This document shows positions 20,413 through 31,059 of a stretch of DNA of 64,000 nucleotides, in pieces. The notes under the pieces were generated by a model. It did not search any database. It had not been told where the DNA came from and saw nothing but the letters and a program-made list of their open reading frames with translations. The position numbers were made by a program, and so were the translations under genes. Position 1 is the first letter of the stretch; each line of letters opens with the position of its first letter. The stretch is from Epithemia pelagica (lineage: Eukaryota; Bacillariophyta; Bacillariophyceae; Surirellales; Surirellaceae), in assembly GCA_946965045.2 (NCBI GenBank), contig OX337233.1:1364001-1428000 (forward strand). Reading direction: 5' to 3'.

Positions 20413-23400
20413 ATGAATGGTCATTTTGCGAAACCATCCATTCGGTCCATGACTGAGACTCCCAAAGATCTGACCGGTCTTGATCCAGCTCTCGGCTCAG
20501 CAGTCTCAGCACACCAAAGTAAGAAATTTGCTTCCAACAACGAATTCGGCCTGTCACACGAGCAGGAAGGAAGTGTAGTTGATACGAATGTCCAGCATGT
20601 AACATCTCTTGATGAGAAAACGGGTGCAACGTCAGATTTAAAATCTGTACCATTCGTTCATCTGCCGACAGCCGTGTCACTCCCATTCAGCGCGTCTGAT
20701 AACTCGACCGTCGCTTTCGCTACAACTCCCACAACAAAATCAGCACCGAGACTTGGGACATCAAGCGTTTGCATCCACCCAACAGTTGCCACCGAAAAGA
20801 AAATTCTATCCTGCAACCCATACAAAAGGAAAACCGTAACGCCGATTGTGAAACAATGCAAAAGAACTCGGTATTCCTACGCCGAGGAGCAACGGTTGAA
20901 GGAACCACTGGATCTTCCACACTATTGCGAAATGCGCCCAGTGGAAAAGTTTGCTGCTGCTCTCCTGCGTACCAGTCCTGCTGATTTTGTAGCCTGTGAA
21001 GAAGATGACGAAGCAGCGGGAACGAGCAACCTTTTATCGAGTCCGGACTCACGTTCCTGGAGGGTATGGGAAGAAATCTGTCATCGACTGAATATAGCAG
21101 CTTCTATTCCCAAACATCCTCTACCAGACAGGTTCGACTTGAAAGATGAAAAGCTACACTTTGAATCTCGCGCAACGCTGGTCCTTGAAGAAGCAAGGAA
21201 ATCTATTTCCCAACCACTAGCATCACTGTGGCACAAAGGAGCTCATGAATTGAAAAGAAACAAAGATGCTCTAATCGTAAGAGTCTCCTCGATGGAGAAG
21301 GACAACGCAACTGGTCACGTTAATGTAACCTTGCAAGAGGATAAACCATTCACCGCAGAGCAAGCGAACCAGATACGATGTGCTACTGTTTATCAATGTT
21401 TGTGTACGAACCAGTCTGCAAGTTTGAGGAATGTTATTTTGGGTTGGGTGTCCAGTGGTGTGCGACGATGTGATCAACTCAGTCTGGAAGAGGATGATGA
21501 CGATGAAGGTCCTCTCGAATTGAAGTCTCGCCAGTTTTCTATGTACTGGCTTCGAGATATTCCCGACGGTATCGAATATACTGAGTGGATTCTGACACCA
21601 ATATCTACTCTGATTTCGGAACTTCGGTCTTTTGAGGCCTTGACGAGTGCTTCTACCTTGGATATCCCTTTTCTTTCAGACTTGCTTGGACATGGTGGCA
21701 AGAACCGACTCGAAGAGGATAGCATAGATCCGCTTTTTCCCAGCGATCACTGTATCTTCTCGTCAAACAGGGAAGGAAACAATGGTGTTTGTTCATTAAT
21801 TACCCCTTCATCTCTTCCAAAGGAGAATCTCAATAGTCAGGCTACACATGCGAAGATCTCATCCGATGAAGCACATCATTTCAAAACACACCAACGAGGA
21901 GGACGTCTTGCCGGAACAAGACTCGTCAATCAAAGGGAAGATTGTAACGGCACCACTGACGACAGTTTTTGTCTTCCAGGCCAGACATGCAAGAATCTTC
22001 CGACACCCGTCTCACCCCCAAGCCGCGCATATCTGGACCCGGCAGTAGATATATGCTCTCGGACTACGCCGGTAATAACACCAGCACCGAGAATTGGGAC
22101 GTCAAGCGTTTGCATTCACTCTACAGTTGCCACCGAAAAGAAAATTCTACCCTGCAATCCTTATAAAAAGAAACCCCTAAGGCCATTAGTGCAAAATTGC
22201 AAACGAAATCGGATTTCCTTTGCTGAGGAACAACGGTTAAAGGAACCATTGGATCTTCCACACTATTGCGAAATGCGCCCAGTGGAAAAGTTTGCTGCTG
22301 CTCTCCTGCGTACCAGTCCTGCTGATTTTGTAGCCTGTGAAAAAGATGACGACGCAGCGGGAACGAACAACCTATTATCCAGACCGGAGTCACGTTCCTG
22401 GAGGGTGTGGGAAGAAATCTGTCATCGACTGAATATAGCAACTTCTATTCCCAAACATCCTCTACCAGACAGGTACGACATGAAAGATCAAGAGCTACAC
22501 TTTGAATCTCGCGCAACGCTGGTCCTTGAAGAAGCAAGGAAATCTATTTCCCAACCACTAGCATCACTGTGGCACAAAGGAGCTCATGAATTGAAAAAAA
22601 ACAAAGATGCTCTAATCGTAAGAGTCTCCTCGATGGAGAAGAACAACGCAACTGGTCATGTTAGGGTAACCTTACAAGCCGACAAACCGTTTACGGCAGA
22701 ACAAGCGAACCAGATACGATGTGCTACTGTTTATCAATGTTTGTGTAAGAACCAGTCTTCAAGTTTGAGTAATGTTATTTTGGGTTTGGTTTACAATGAT
22801 GCCGATGAGATTACCCGTGGATCGAAGCATGGCCAGTTTTCCATGCTCTGGTTTCGAGACATTCCCGACCACATTGAAGATACGCAGTGGGTTGTGACAA
22901 GAATATCGTATCTAATATCTCACCTCGGATACTTTGAGACCCTCGGTATTGGTGTCAGCTCATCTTACGGGTCAATCAAGGACGATGGTAGTCAACATCG
23001 ATATTCCATGTCTTCTTCAAGTCGTACGACCGAGTCATCGTCGGTGAACCCACGGTTCTTCCGGATCCCTCTGCTGAATGAGAGGCAGCATCATGCAGCC
23101 GACACATTTCTACATTCTGCACCAAATACGATCACGCTTATTCAAGGACCACCCGGTACTGGTATGACTTTATTGCAGTTGATGTCCATGTCCAGCCTGA
23201 CTTCGAGAGTTCTGAAATCTCACTCGTTTTTCGTCGTTGACATCATCACAGGCAAGACGACTCTTTTGGTCTCGATCATTTGTCGATATTTATCGGACCC
23301 GACTTTTTGCGATAGACGAGGACAGCTGTTGGTTTGTGCGCCCACGAACAAAGCCATCACAGTTCTAGCCAAGAAATTCATGGATGCAATTGTGACTCCG

Positions 23401-24839
23401 GATTATTGTCCATACAATGTCTTGATCATTGGAGATGGTGACAAACTCCTTGAAGAAGACCACCCTCAAAATACAGCGAGCGGAGCTAAACTCATTACCA
23501 AAAGGCAATCCTCACTGAGCTCTGTTTTCCTTCATTCGTGGTTGCTGACTGTCATCAAAGACTTCTACAGAATCAAGAACTACCCGTTTGCTAATCAAAG
23601 GAAGACCCAAAGAAGCCTTTTATCCAAGAACGACTTACACACGTTGGCACATAGGTTGGAGCTGAAGTTAAGATTTCGTTTGCCTAATCTTCCCGAATCT
23701 ATTTTGGATAAGGCAGCGGAAATCAGCCTTTTGACGGGCAAGATCAAGTCTGGTCACCGAAGTAACTCTGAACTCAATTCGACAGTCAGCTTGCTGCTTA
23801 AAGACCTGCGTGATTTAAACAAGAACTTCAGCGTGGTTCAGAAGGACCTCATTTCTTCAGCTAACGTTTTATTTTGTACGCTGGTTAGCGCTGGTGGGAT
23901 GTGCTTGAAAGGACACTCTGTCGCTGATATGATCGTGGATGAATCAGCAGCAGCCACTGAAGCCACGTTGTCCATTCCCTTCTTCATGACTCCAAGGCGA
24001 ATGGTAGGTGGAGCGACTATCAAAAATTGGAACGTGGTCGAGTACGTTGCTCACATTTCTTGTCATTCCTCGTTTTTTATCTCTCGAAATGGAAGTTGTG
24101 CGTGGGTGACCCGTTCCAACTTCCGGCCACCGTATTGAGTCGTCGAGCGACCCTCCTAGGCTTCTCACGAAGTCTGCATGAACGCCTCATGCTTTCGTGC
24201 AAGTATAACCACATAATGTTGAATGTTCAATACCGAATGAATCCGCAAATTTCTTCCTTTCCTTCCTCACAATTTTATAACTCACAGATTGTCGACGGTG
24301 GAAACGTGCAGAGCCCGAGTCATATGGGAAGCATTTCCTTGTTAAATGGGAATCCTTATACCTTTCTTTCCGTTAATGGGAGTGAAGAGAAAGGTTTTGG
24401 TGGTTCTTCTCGGAATCAGGCCGAGGCGGGCTGTGTGGTGGATTTGATTAAGAAGCTCAAGTCTTCTTCCCTTAGGAAGAACATCAAGGACTGGAGTGTT
24501 GCAAGTCGCATACGAGTCATTACTTTCTACCAAGCACAAGTAGCGCTCATCAAGCAGCTGCTGAGTAAGCACAACGTGGGTGAAGTGGTAGTGGCAACCG
24601 TGGATTCTTCGCAAGGTTGCGAAGCGGGTATCGTTATCCTGTCGTTTGTGAGAACGGCGACAGCTGGATTTTTGAGAGACGATCGGCGCATGAATGTAGC
24701 GCTTACAAGGGCGAAACATCAGCTTATTTGTGTTGGTAATGTGGACGCAATGACGCGAATGGGTGGGATCAGTGGCACAGTCGAAGAAATGCTAGAGGAT
24801 GCTCTCAGCCGTCGCGTCGTTCAGCAATATCAATCCTGA
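20413..24839 (+). CDS. SF1 UPF1/DNA2-type helicase, paralog B, with duplicated N-terminal domain
   Basis: Exons 20413-23161, 23252-24003 and 24096-24839 (introns 90 and 92 bp) give 1414 residues. Intron positions equal those of paralogs A and C: phase 1 inside Walker A and phase 0 just before LCVGDP. The family N-terminal domain occurs twice in tandem (residues about 109-436 and 556-849), each copy starting with TSSVCIH and containing EKFAAALLRTSPADFVACE. A unique linker separates them. The helicase core follows once, with GPPGTGKT, IVDESAAATE, LCVGDPFQLPATV, QYRM and VALTRAKHQL. Motif V reads SSQGCEAGIVILSF, with Gly where A and C have Asp. Intron 1 is a multiple of three with no in-frame stop, so its retention would insert 30 residues into Walker A. 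The protein may be active or drifting. Confidence 0.83.
20740..21720 (+). repeat. N-terminal helicase domain, first tandem copy
   Basis: First of two copies within paralog B, offset by 1341 bp (447 codons) from the second. Stretches 20909-21000 (92 nt) and 21152-21256 (105 nt) are identical to 22250-22341 and 22493-22597. Confidence 0.9.
22081..22960 (+). repeat. N-terminal helicase domain, second tandem copy
   Basis: Second copy of the duplicated unit. It is directly continuous with the helicase core and so is the copy equivalent to the single N-terminal domain of paralogs A and C. Confidence 0.9.
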
Positions 24840-25097
24840 TGGATCTCTCGGTGACTACCTCGGCATTACCCCTTGACCAAGTGGCAACTTTACAACTACC
24901 TAGGACTGTAAACATGTTGAAACGACGTTTTCTGTTCTACTTTGATATTGTTTCATTTGCTAAATCTAGTTACTGTCTGTTCGGTGCTGGGGCTTCAACT
25001 TTCTGTTGTCATCGATAATTCTACATTGCCCGACCTTGTTGGTATGGAAGACCTTTGCTGGTACTTCCTTATCATGTCGTAGTGCGATCCGTATCCT

Positions 25098-26732
25098 TTA
25101 CAGCATGTTGCCGTTGATAAAGTTTTGCAAGACTGTCGCGAGCTCGTGGGCCGTGGTGCACTCCCGCAAGGCCTGTTCCAACCCCAAGGCTTCTACAGAC
25201 TCCACGCTATTGTGATTGTTCTTGGTGCTCACTGATGAACCTTCCATGAGTTGCAACATGATAAATCTCAATCGAGTCATGTCACTTCCAATTGGTCCCA
25301 ATCCTTCCCTCCAGGCTTGCTCTCGTTGGGGATGAGGAAAGTGGAGCGGCTCTGGGCAATAATTGCACGTCGACGGGTTCGTGCCATCCAAAGAACAAAC
25401 AAAGTGGTCCTTGTGTTCGAGGCTGTCGCCTTGTGTGGCCTTGGTATAGCGCGGAACGACACTGAGATATGAATTGTCAAACAAGACAGCACGGTAGTCG
25501 TCCTCTTCGTCGTCGCCAGTCTTCTCCGCCATGGGTCGTTTCACCAAACCAATGTTTTTCTCATGGATATCTTGATGAGCCAATCCCATATCGGCCAAAA
25601 ACGCCACTCCCTTTACCACTGGTAACATGGCACGAGCCATGCGAAGGGGTTCCATCGTTCGTTTGGTAGTCATGTCGGACGGTTCTTCTTCTTTGTTGGT
25701 CGGCGTGTTCATGTACTTTTGCAACGACATGGCCATGGGTTGAAGGGGCATAATGACGCCCATGGTCTTGCCACCTTCTTCCTCTTCATCCACAATCAAT
25801 CCCCAGGTGGGAATCAAGCCATCTTGATACTCACCCGTGAGGAATTGAGCGTACCAAGGCAAGGCTCCCGTATATTCCCCTTGCAAAAAGCTTTTGTAGA
25901 CCTTCAAGTTGCGGTCTTGTTGTTCCGCACTGGGTGTCAAAGACGCACCGTTCCGCAGTGCCGTGACTGCTGTTGTAGTAGACTTGGACGACAAACAAGA
26001 CCGGGCTTGGTTCTTGTTCTCAAGACTATGCTCTTCGTTGGTATCGAAGCAATGGTCAGTCTTGACTGCAACCGTGCAAAAGGACATGGGAGCAGCGTCA
26101 CCCTGGTTCTTGTCTTTGGTAGAAAGAGACGGCACTTGTAACGTTGCTTGATAGACTCCTCCGCTGGAGCCCTTGCCCAATGCGGCATCCTTGCTATCGT
26201 GTACGGACGAGACGGGGACACGAAGGATGCGGTCCTCCAAGGACCAACACGAAGAAAAAGAGGTCGTATCATCCTGCAGTGATGGTCCAAATGCAGTGTA
26301 CAGTTGCATAAAGGTACATGCCGGTGGTGCTGACGGAGGAGTGGATGACGCGGCCTTTTCGTGTCCATTTTCGATAGAGTCGGCGAGATTCCTGGAACGA
26401 AGCAGTGGAAAAGAATGTTGCCATGGGGGCGGTGGTGACGACTGAGAGTCAGGCATATAGTCGCCAAAAGTTCCTTCTATTCTCAACCATTGGAAGCGCT
26501 GACGAATAAACCAGGTCGACTGTAGTAGGGCCACCAACAGGAAGGCGAAACGCCGTTTCGAAGTGTTGCTCCCGCTGCTGGTCGTCAAAGACAAGTCGGT
26601 GCTTGTGCTCGTGGGACAGGGCAATCTCATGTTGGAGGATGAGTCAGCCTTGTTGCTGCTGGAATGAACGGAACGAAGGGAAAGCGTTCCTCGAGGAGAG
26701 CAAGGAGAGGACATGGTAGGTGATGACTTCAT
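25098..26732 (-). CDS. Membrane-anchored atypical protein kinase-like protein
   Basis: 544 residues from the ATG at 26732; another ATG is at 26714. Residues 61-77 form a single hydrophobic span after a Ser-rich N-terminus, so the kinase domain probably lies on the far side of a secretory membrane. Kinase-like landmarks are a Gly-rich loop GKGSSGGVY near 185, VAVK near 222, the catalytic-loop-like HQDIHEKN near 385 (Asp and Asn kept), and FDNS near 418 in place of DFG. A Cys-containing segment and FINGNML end the protein. With Lys, Asp, Asn and the metal-binding Asp kept, activity is possible, but overall divergence from canonical kinases is large. No APE motif is evident. It is convergent with helicase B and tandem with helicase C. 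Confidence 0.65.
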   Translation of the reverse strand: MKSSPTMSSPCSPRGTLSLRSVHSSSNKADSSSNMRLPCPTSTSTDLSLTTSSGSNTSKRRFAFLLVALLQSTWFIRQRFQWLRIEGTFGDYMPDSQSSPPPPWQHSFPLLRSRNLADSIENGHEKAASSTPPSAPPACTFMQLYTAFGPSLQDDTTSFSSCWSLEDRILRVPVSSVHDSKDAALGKGSSGGVYQATLQVPSLSTKDKNQGDAAPMSFCTVAVKTDHCFDTNEEHSLENKNQARSCLSSKSTTTAVTALRNGASLTPSAEQQDRNLKVYKSFLQGEYTGALPWYAQFLTGEYQDGLIPTWGLIVDEEEEGGKTMGVIMPLQPMAMSLQKYMNTPTNKEEEPSDMTTKRTMEPLRMARAMLPVVKGVAFLADMGLAHQDIHEKNIGLVKRPMAEKTGDDEEDDYRAVLFDNSYLSVVPRYTKATQGDSLEHKDHFVCSLDGTNPSTCNYCPEPLHFPHPQREQAWREGLGPIGSDMTRLRFIMLQLMEGSSVSTKNNHNSVESVEALGLEQALRECTTAHELATVLQNFINGNML

Positions 26733-27397
26733 TTGGATCGTCTTGTTGTTCTGCTTGAGGCCTTGGAAAAGTGTGTTCGGATGATGCTTTATGGTTGATG
26801 CTGTCACTGTGAGTGTTATGGAGCGTGCGATGACCAATTTGTTCCTTCGATTTTTTGAGAGTGGAAGGAAAGGAAGGAAGGGAAGAAAAACATGATGACG
26901 TTATTTGGAATACGGAGCGAAATGGATCGATCCAATTCCGAGCATCGAAAGGAATGGACAAGAACTATAACTATGGACAGGAGAGGTGCAAGGATTCCAA
27001 TCATGGAGGGATCGATGTATTTCGATGGCTTTGCCCCGCACCTCTCTTCCTTTTTCCTGCTTGACATGGGACTGATGGCGCACAATTTCTTGAAATGCCA
27101 TTTCCTACAAAAATGTGGAGGAGCACCGATTGGACGCAACCTCGGCGGACGCGCGCGCATATTGAATCGGGCGCGGGAAGCGGGAATGCCCCAACCATGG
27201 ATATAGCTATGGATGCTACTACATCAATCCTTACGCCTACTCCTACGAGTTGGGGACCATCTCGCTTCTATTTTGATCAACAATCCGTACTACTCCTATC
27301 CTGTTATGTTCCTTCAATCCATGCCGTTCCATTACAATCAGAAAGACCTACACACGATCTATTAAGAAAGAACAATGTCCTAGCTTGCTTTTTGGGA
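26733..27397. other. Intergenic between atypical kinase and helicase copy C
   Basis: 665 bp with the atypical-kinase promoter and the helicase C 3' end. TAC/TCCTA-type words lie at 27230-27250. I see no gene. Confidence 0.4.
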
Positions 27398-30300
27398 CTA
27401 GCGGGTCCCATAAAAGTCATCCAATCGTTGATCCAACAAGTAGGACTTTTTGTTTTTCTTGTAGTCTTTCTGAGAGCGCACCACTTGACGATTCCACGCG
27501 TCGTGGGCCAATTGATACAGTGTGCTGGTCCCTTTCGTCGTCGTAGTAGGAGAAGAAGAATTCGATGCCACTGTCATTCGTGCTAGTCCTCCCACGTTAC
27601 CGACACAAATCAATTGGTACTTGGCCCGTGTCAATGCCACATTCATGCGGCGATCGTCACTCAAAAATCCAGCCACTGAATTCTGATTGCTCCGTACAAA
27701 GGAGACCAACACAATGTCAGCCTCACATCCTTGCGAAGAATCGACAGTGGCCACCACGACATCCCCGGTCTCGGTACCATGTTGTTTCAACATCCGTTTC
27801 AACAGGCCCACTTGTGCCTGGTAAAACGTAATGACACGGATGCGGCTTGCCGAGTTCCATGGACCAATGCCGTTCCCGCCGGCTTCTTCCCGCAACTGCA
27901 AAATCAAGTCCACCACACAACGGGCTTCCATTTGATTCCGGTACGAGCCGCCACCACCCTTTTCTTCCAGTCCGTCCACGTCGAGAAAGACATACGGACT
28001 CCCATCCACCAACGAGACGCGTCCAATGTGATTCGGACTTTGTACATTGTCTCCATTGTTGATTTTGGATTCGTAAAACCGCATGGAAGGAAAGCAAGAG
28101 ATTTCGGGATTCATACGATATTGAACGTCCAGCATAACGTACTCGTGCTTACAACGGTACATGAGTCGTTCATGAAGGCTTTCGGCCAATCCCAATTCAA
28201 CGGCTCTTCGACTCAAGACTGTGGCTGGAAGCTGGAGAGGATCTCCTACACAAAGCTTTGAAATAAGAAATGAAGGACAGGAAAGAGAGTGGTAAGTGGG
28301 GGGCCGACTATCCCGTGGGTGGAGTGATCGATTCCTGGTGATTCGTACCATTCTTTGAGGTTGCATATGAAAGGGTATGCAAAGCTCTGGTTCCGTAGCA
28401 GCTGCAGCTTCATCCACAATCAAATCATTAACGATATGGTGCTTCAAAATGATTCCTCCGGCACTGGCCAAGGTGCAAAACAAAACGTCGGCATTGGCAA
28501 TGAGTTGTCGACAAACAAAATCTTTGGAATTCTTTTGAAGTTCCACTAACTCGGCTACCAAAGACTCGAGTTTGGTCGTCAAGGAGGAACTTTTGGCGCC
28601 GTCCTTGCCGGATGCCAGTTCGCCCGCAATGGTCGACACCTTTTGAGCAGTCTTTAATATATTGGAGGGGAGGTCGGGTAGATTTGAGGTGAGGCGTTTT
28701 TCCAATCGACATGCCAGTTTGTGTAAATCGGACGCTGACATTCTGCTGTTGCTTCGTCTGGCACCAGGGAGTTGAGTCTGTCCTGCGGACAGCAGTGAGG
28801 TGGCAATTTTCCTGTATTCGTCAATGACTGTCTGCAACCAGGAGAAGACAAAAACGGAACGGAGTTGTTGCTGGGAAGAGGACGATTGGGACTGGTATCG
28901 ATTTTCCTTGTTGTGGCTGCCGTTGTAACGGCCACGTTCTTCGGCCAACAACTTATCAGCGTCTCCTACCATCAATGCATTGAATCGACACTTGTCCGGA
29001 TTCCGTGCCGCCATGAACCGTGTGGCAAGGACGGTAACCGCCTTGTTTGTGGGTGCACAAACCAACAAGCGCCGTTTTTGCTCAGCGCTGGGTTGTTCTA
29101 GCAAGTAACGGCAGATAATCGAAACCAGTAAGGTCGTCTTTCCTGTTTCATGTAACAATAAAAGGCAACAAAGAAGACAGAACACGCAATGAGTCTTTGT
29201 CGAACGGTTGCTAGTTCAAAAGAACCACCCTGTAGATGACAAGATTCAATCGCAAGTCAGAAGAAGGACACATACCTGTGCCTGGTGGTCCTTGAATGAG
29301 GGTAATTGTACTTGGCGCTGATTGCAAGAATGTATCGGCCGCTTGTGCTTGCCGATCATTGAGCGTGGGCAAGGCAAAGGGACCTGTGGTGGTAGAACTG
29401 CGTGTGGGTTGAAAAAAGGACGTGATGGTCTTGGGTTTCTTCCTTTTCGTATGACCGGGATGTGGTTGTGGATCGCCCCACTCATCAAAAATAGTGTGCG
29501 TGCCCGTTGGCATATCTTGGTCTTGTGGACCGGACGCCGACCGTCCCAGCAAATCCGTCAAGAAGGGAACTCGCAGTATTTGGGCATGTGTCATGGCTTC
29601 GAAACATCGCAATTCGGAAATGAGGGTGGACAGGGGCGACACGGTCCACTCGGTTCCCACAAGCATGGCACTGGGAGGTACATCATCCTGAGCACGAAAC
29701 CAAACCAACGAAAAGTCGCGCTTGGTCAAGTCCATGGTATCTCGTGTTTGCCCCGAACTCATGACAAAGCCCAAGACGACATTGGACAATTGACGAGGAC
29801 TGTCGCAGGGCAAACACTGGTACACAGAGCCAGGTCGAATGGAAAACAACTCGTCCTTGGTAAAGGGAGTCGACTTTTGAAAGGATATACGCGCATGACC
29901 GGTATTGGGATCGGGGTCCATGGCGTGCAACGTAACCCGAATGGTCCCCGTGGTGTTGTGATTCCGGGGATTCGAAGATTGCCCCCACCGTGCGAGCAAG
30001 GGCTGGGCCAGGGCACTGCGCGCTTCTTCCAACACCAAGGCAGCTCGTACCGCAAAATGCAACCGGGCCTGAGCCGCCGTATACAGGGCCGGGAGTGGCT
30101 CACTGGGAATGGCCGCTTGCAAGTCGACGCGGGTACAAATTTCGGTCCACACCGACTGGGCAGTGACACGAGTCGAGTTGGGAGTTTCGCTGGCGACCAA
30201 GTCGCTGGGACGTGTCCGTAACAAAGCTGCCGCAAATCGTTCCATGGGAGGCAATCGAGGCGCCTGCCGTTTCCATTGCTCTTGTTTCCGTTGTCGTTCC

Positions 30301-30776
30301 ATGGGATTCACAATTTTTTTGGCTTTGCGACTGTTGCGACGCGCTTGTTCGGCGCCGCCCACAAAGGGCCGCTTCTTGTTGTTGTTGTTGTTGTTCGTTT
30401 TGGCATAGGGATTCACAATTGTGGTCGAAGCGGGTGTTTTGGTCGTTTCGCTTGCCGTTGGAACAGTTTTGGTTGTTGTTGTTGTCGTTGTTGTGCAGGT
30501 AGTCGATGGAACAGGAAAGGGAGTCTCGGAAGGAGTAGCGTTGGGAAAAATAGAGGCCGAGGCCGAAGCTCGTGAAATCGGGTTGTGGATCATTGGTGGT
30601 GGAGTGCGACGGGAGCTATTGGTTTGGTATGGATTTCCTGGACGACTCCCCAAAAATTCCACTTCATCATCATCATCATCGTCGTTTTCGATGTTGTTTA
30701 GGGTGGGTGGTGGTCGAGGAACTGCCACCACCACATCGCCCTCAGCGTCCTGTCCGGTGAAACTGGAAGACGACAT
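27398..30776 (-). CDS. SF1 UPF1/DNA2-type helicase, paralog C
   Basis: Exons 30776-29276, 29142-28349 and 28255-27398, with introns of 133 and 93 bp at the same two positions as in paralogs A and B; 1050 residues from the ATG at 30776. The N-terminal 150 residues are low complexity with Thr, Asn and Pro runs. The family domain follows with MERFAAALLRTRPSDLVASE, then the complete SF1 motif set: GPPGTGKT, LIVDEAAAATEP, LCVGDPLQLPATV, QYRM, SSQGCEADIVLVSF and VALTRAKYQL. The C-terminus is 38 residues longer than that of A and B and ends in a Lys-rich segment. It is clearly more diverged from A and B than they are from each other. It is probably the older member of the local family (inference). 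Divergent from the aspartyl protease, 283 bp apart. Confidence 0.87.
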
Positions 30777-31059
30777 GCTTATTCTTTGGGACACTCCTTA
30801 CGGTATCTTCCAGAGAGAGGAGGAAGGGGTCGATGGCTTCCGTTGTCTTTTGTCTCTCGTGTTACGGCCACGTTTCCAACAAACAACAACAACACAATTC
30901 TTCCTCCGTCATGGTCCTCGTCGTCGGCGCGCACGTCGGGCGGGTTCGCCCGTCACTCTCCGAAATCGCGCGTAAGTAGTCGCGTTTCCGTTTCAGTCGC
31001 TCTTACACCCCCTCATTCTCGCCGCCGACCACAATTGAAAACCATGGCACGGAGGGGCC

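Noticed and set aside
29322-30221. 300-codon plus-strand frame over helicase C
   Set aside because: Antisense to the conserved helicase N-terminal domain; no recognisable product.
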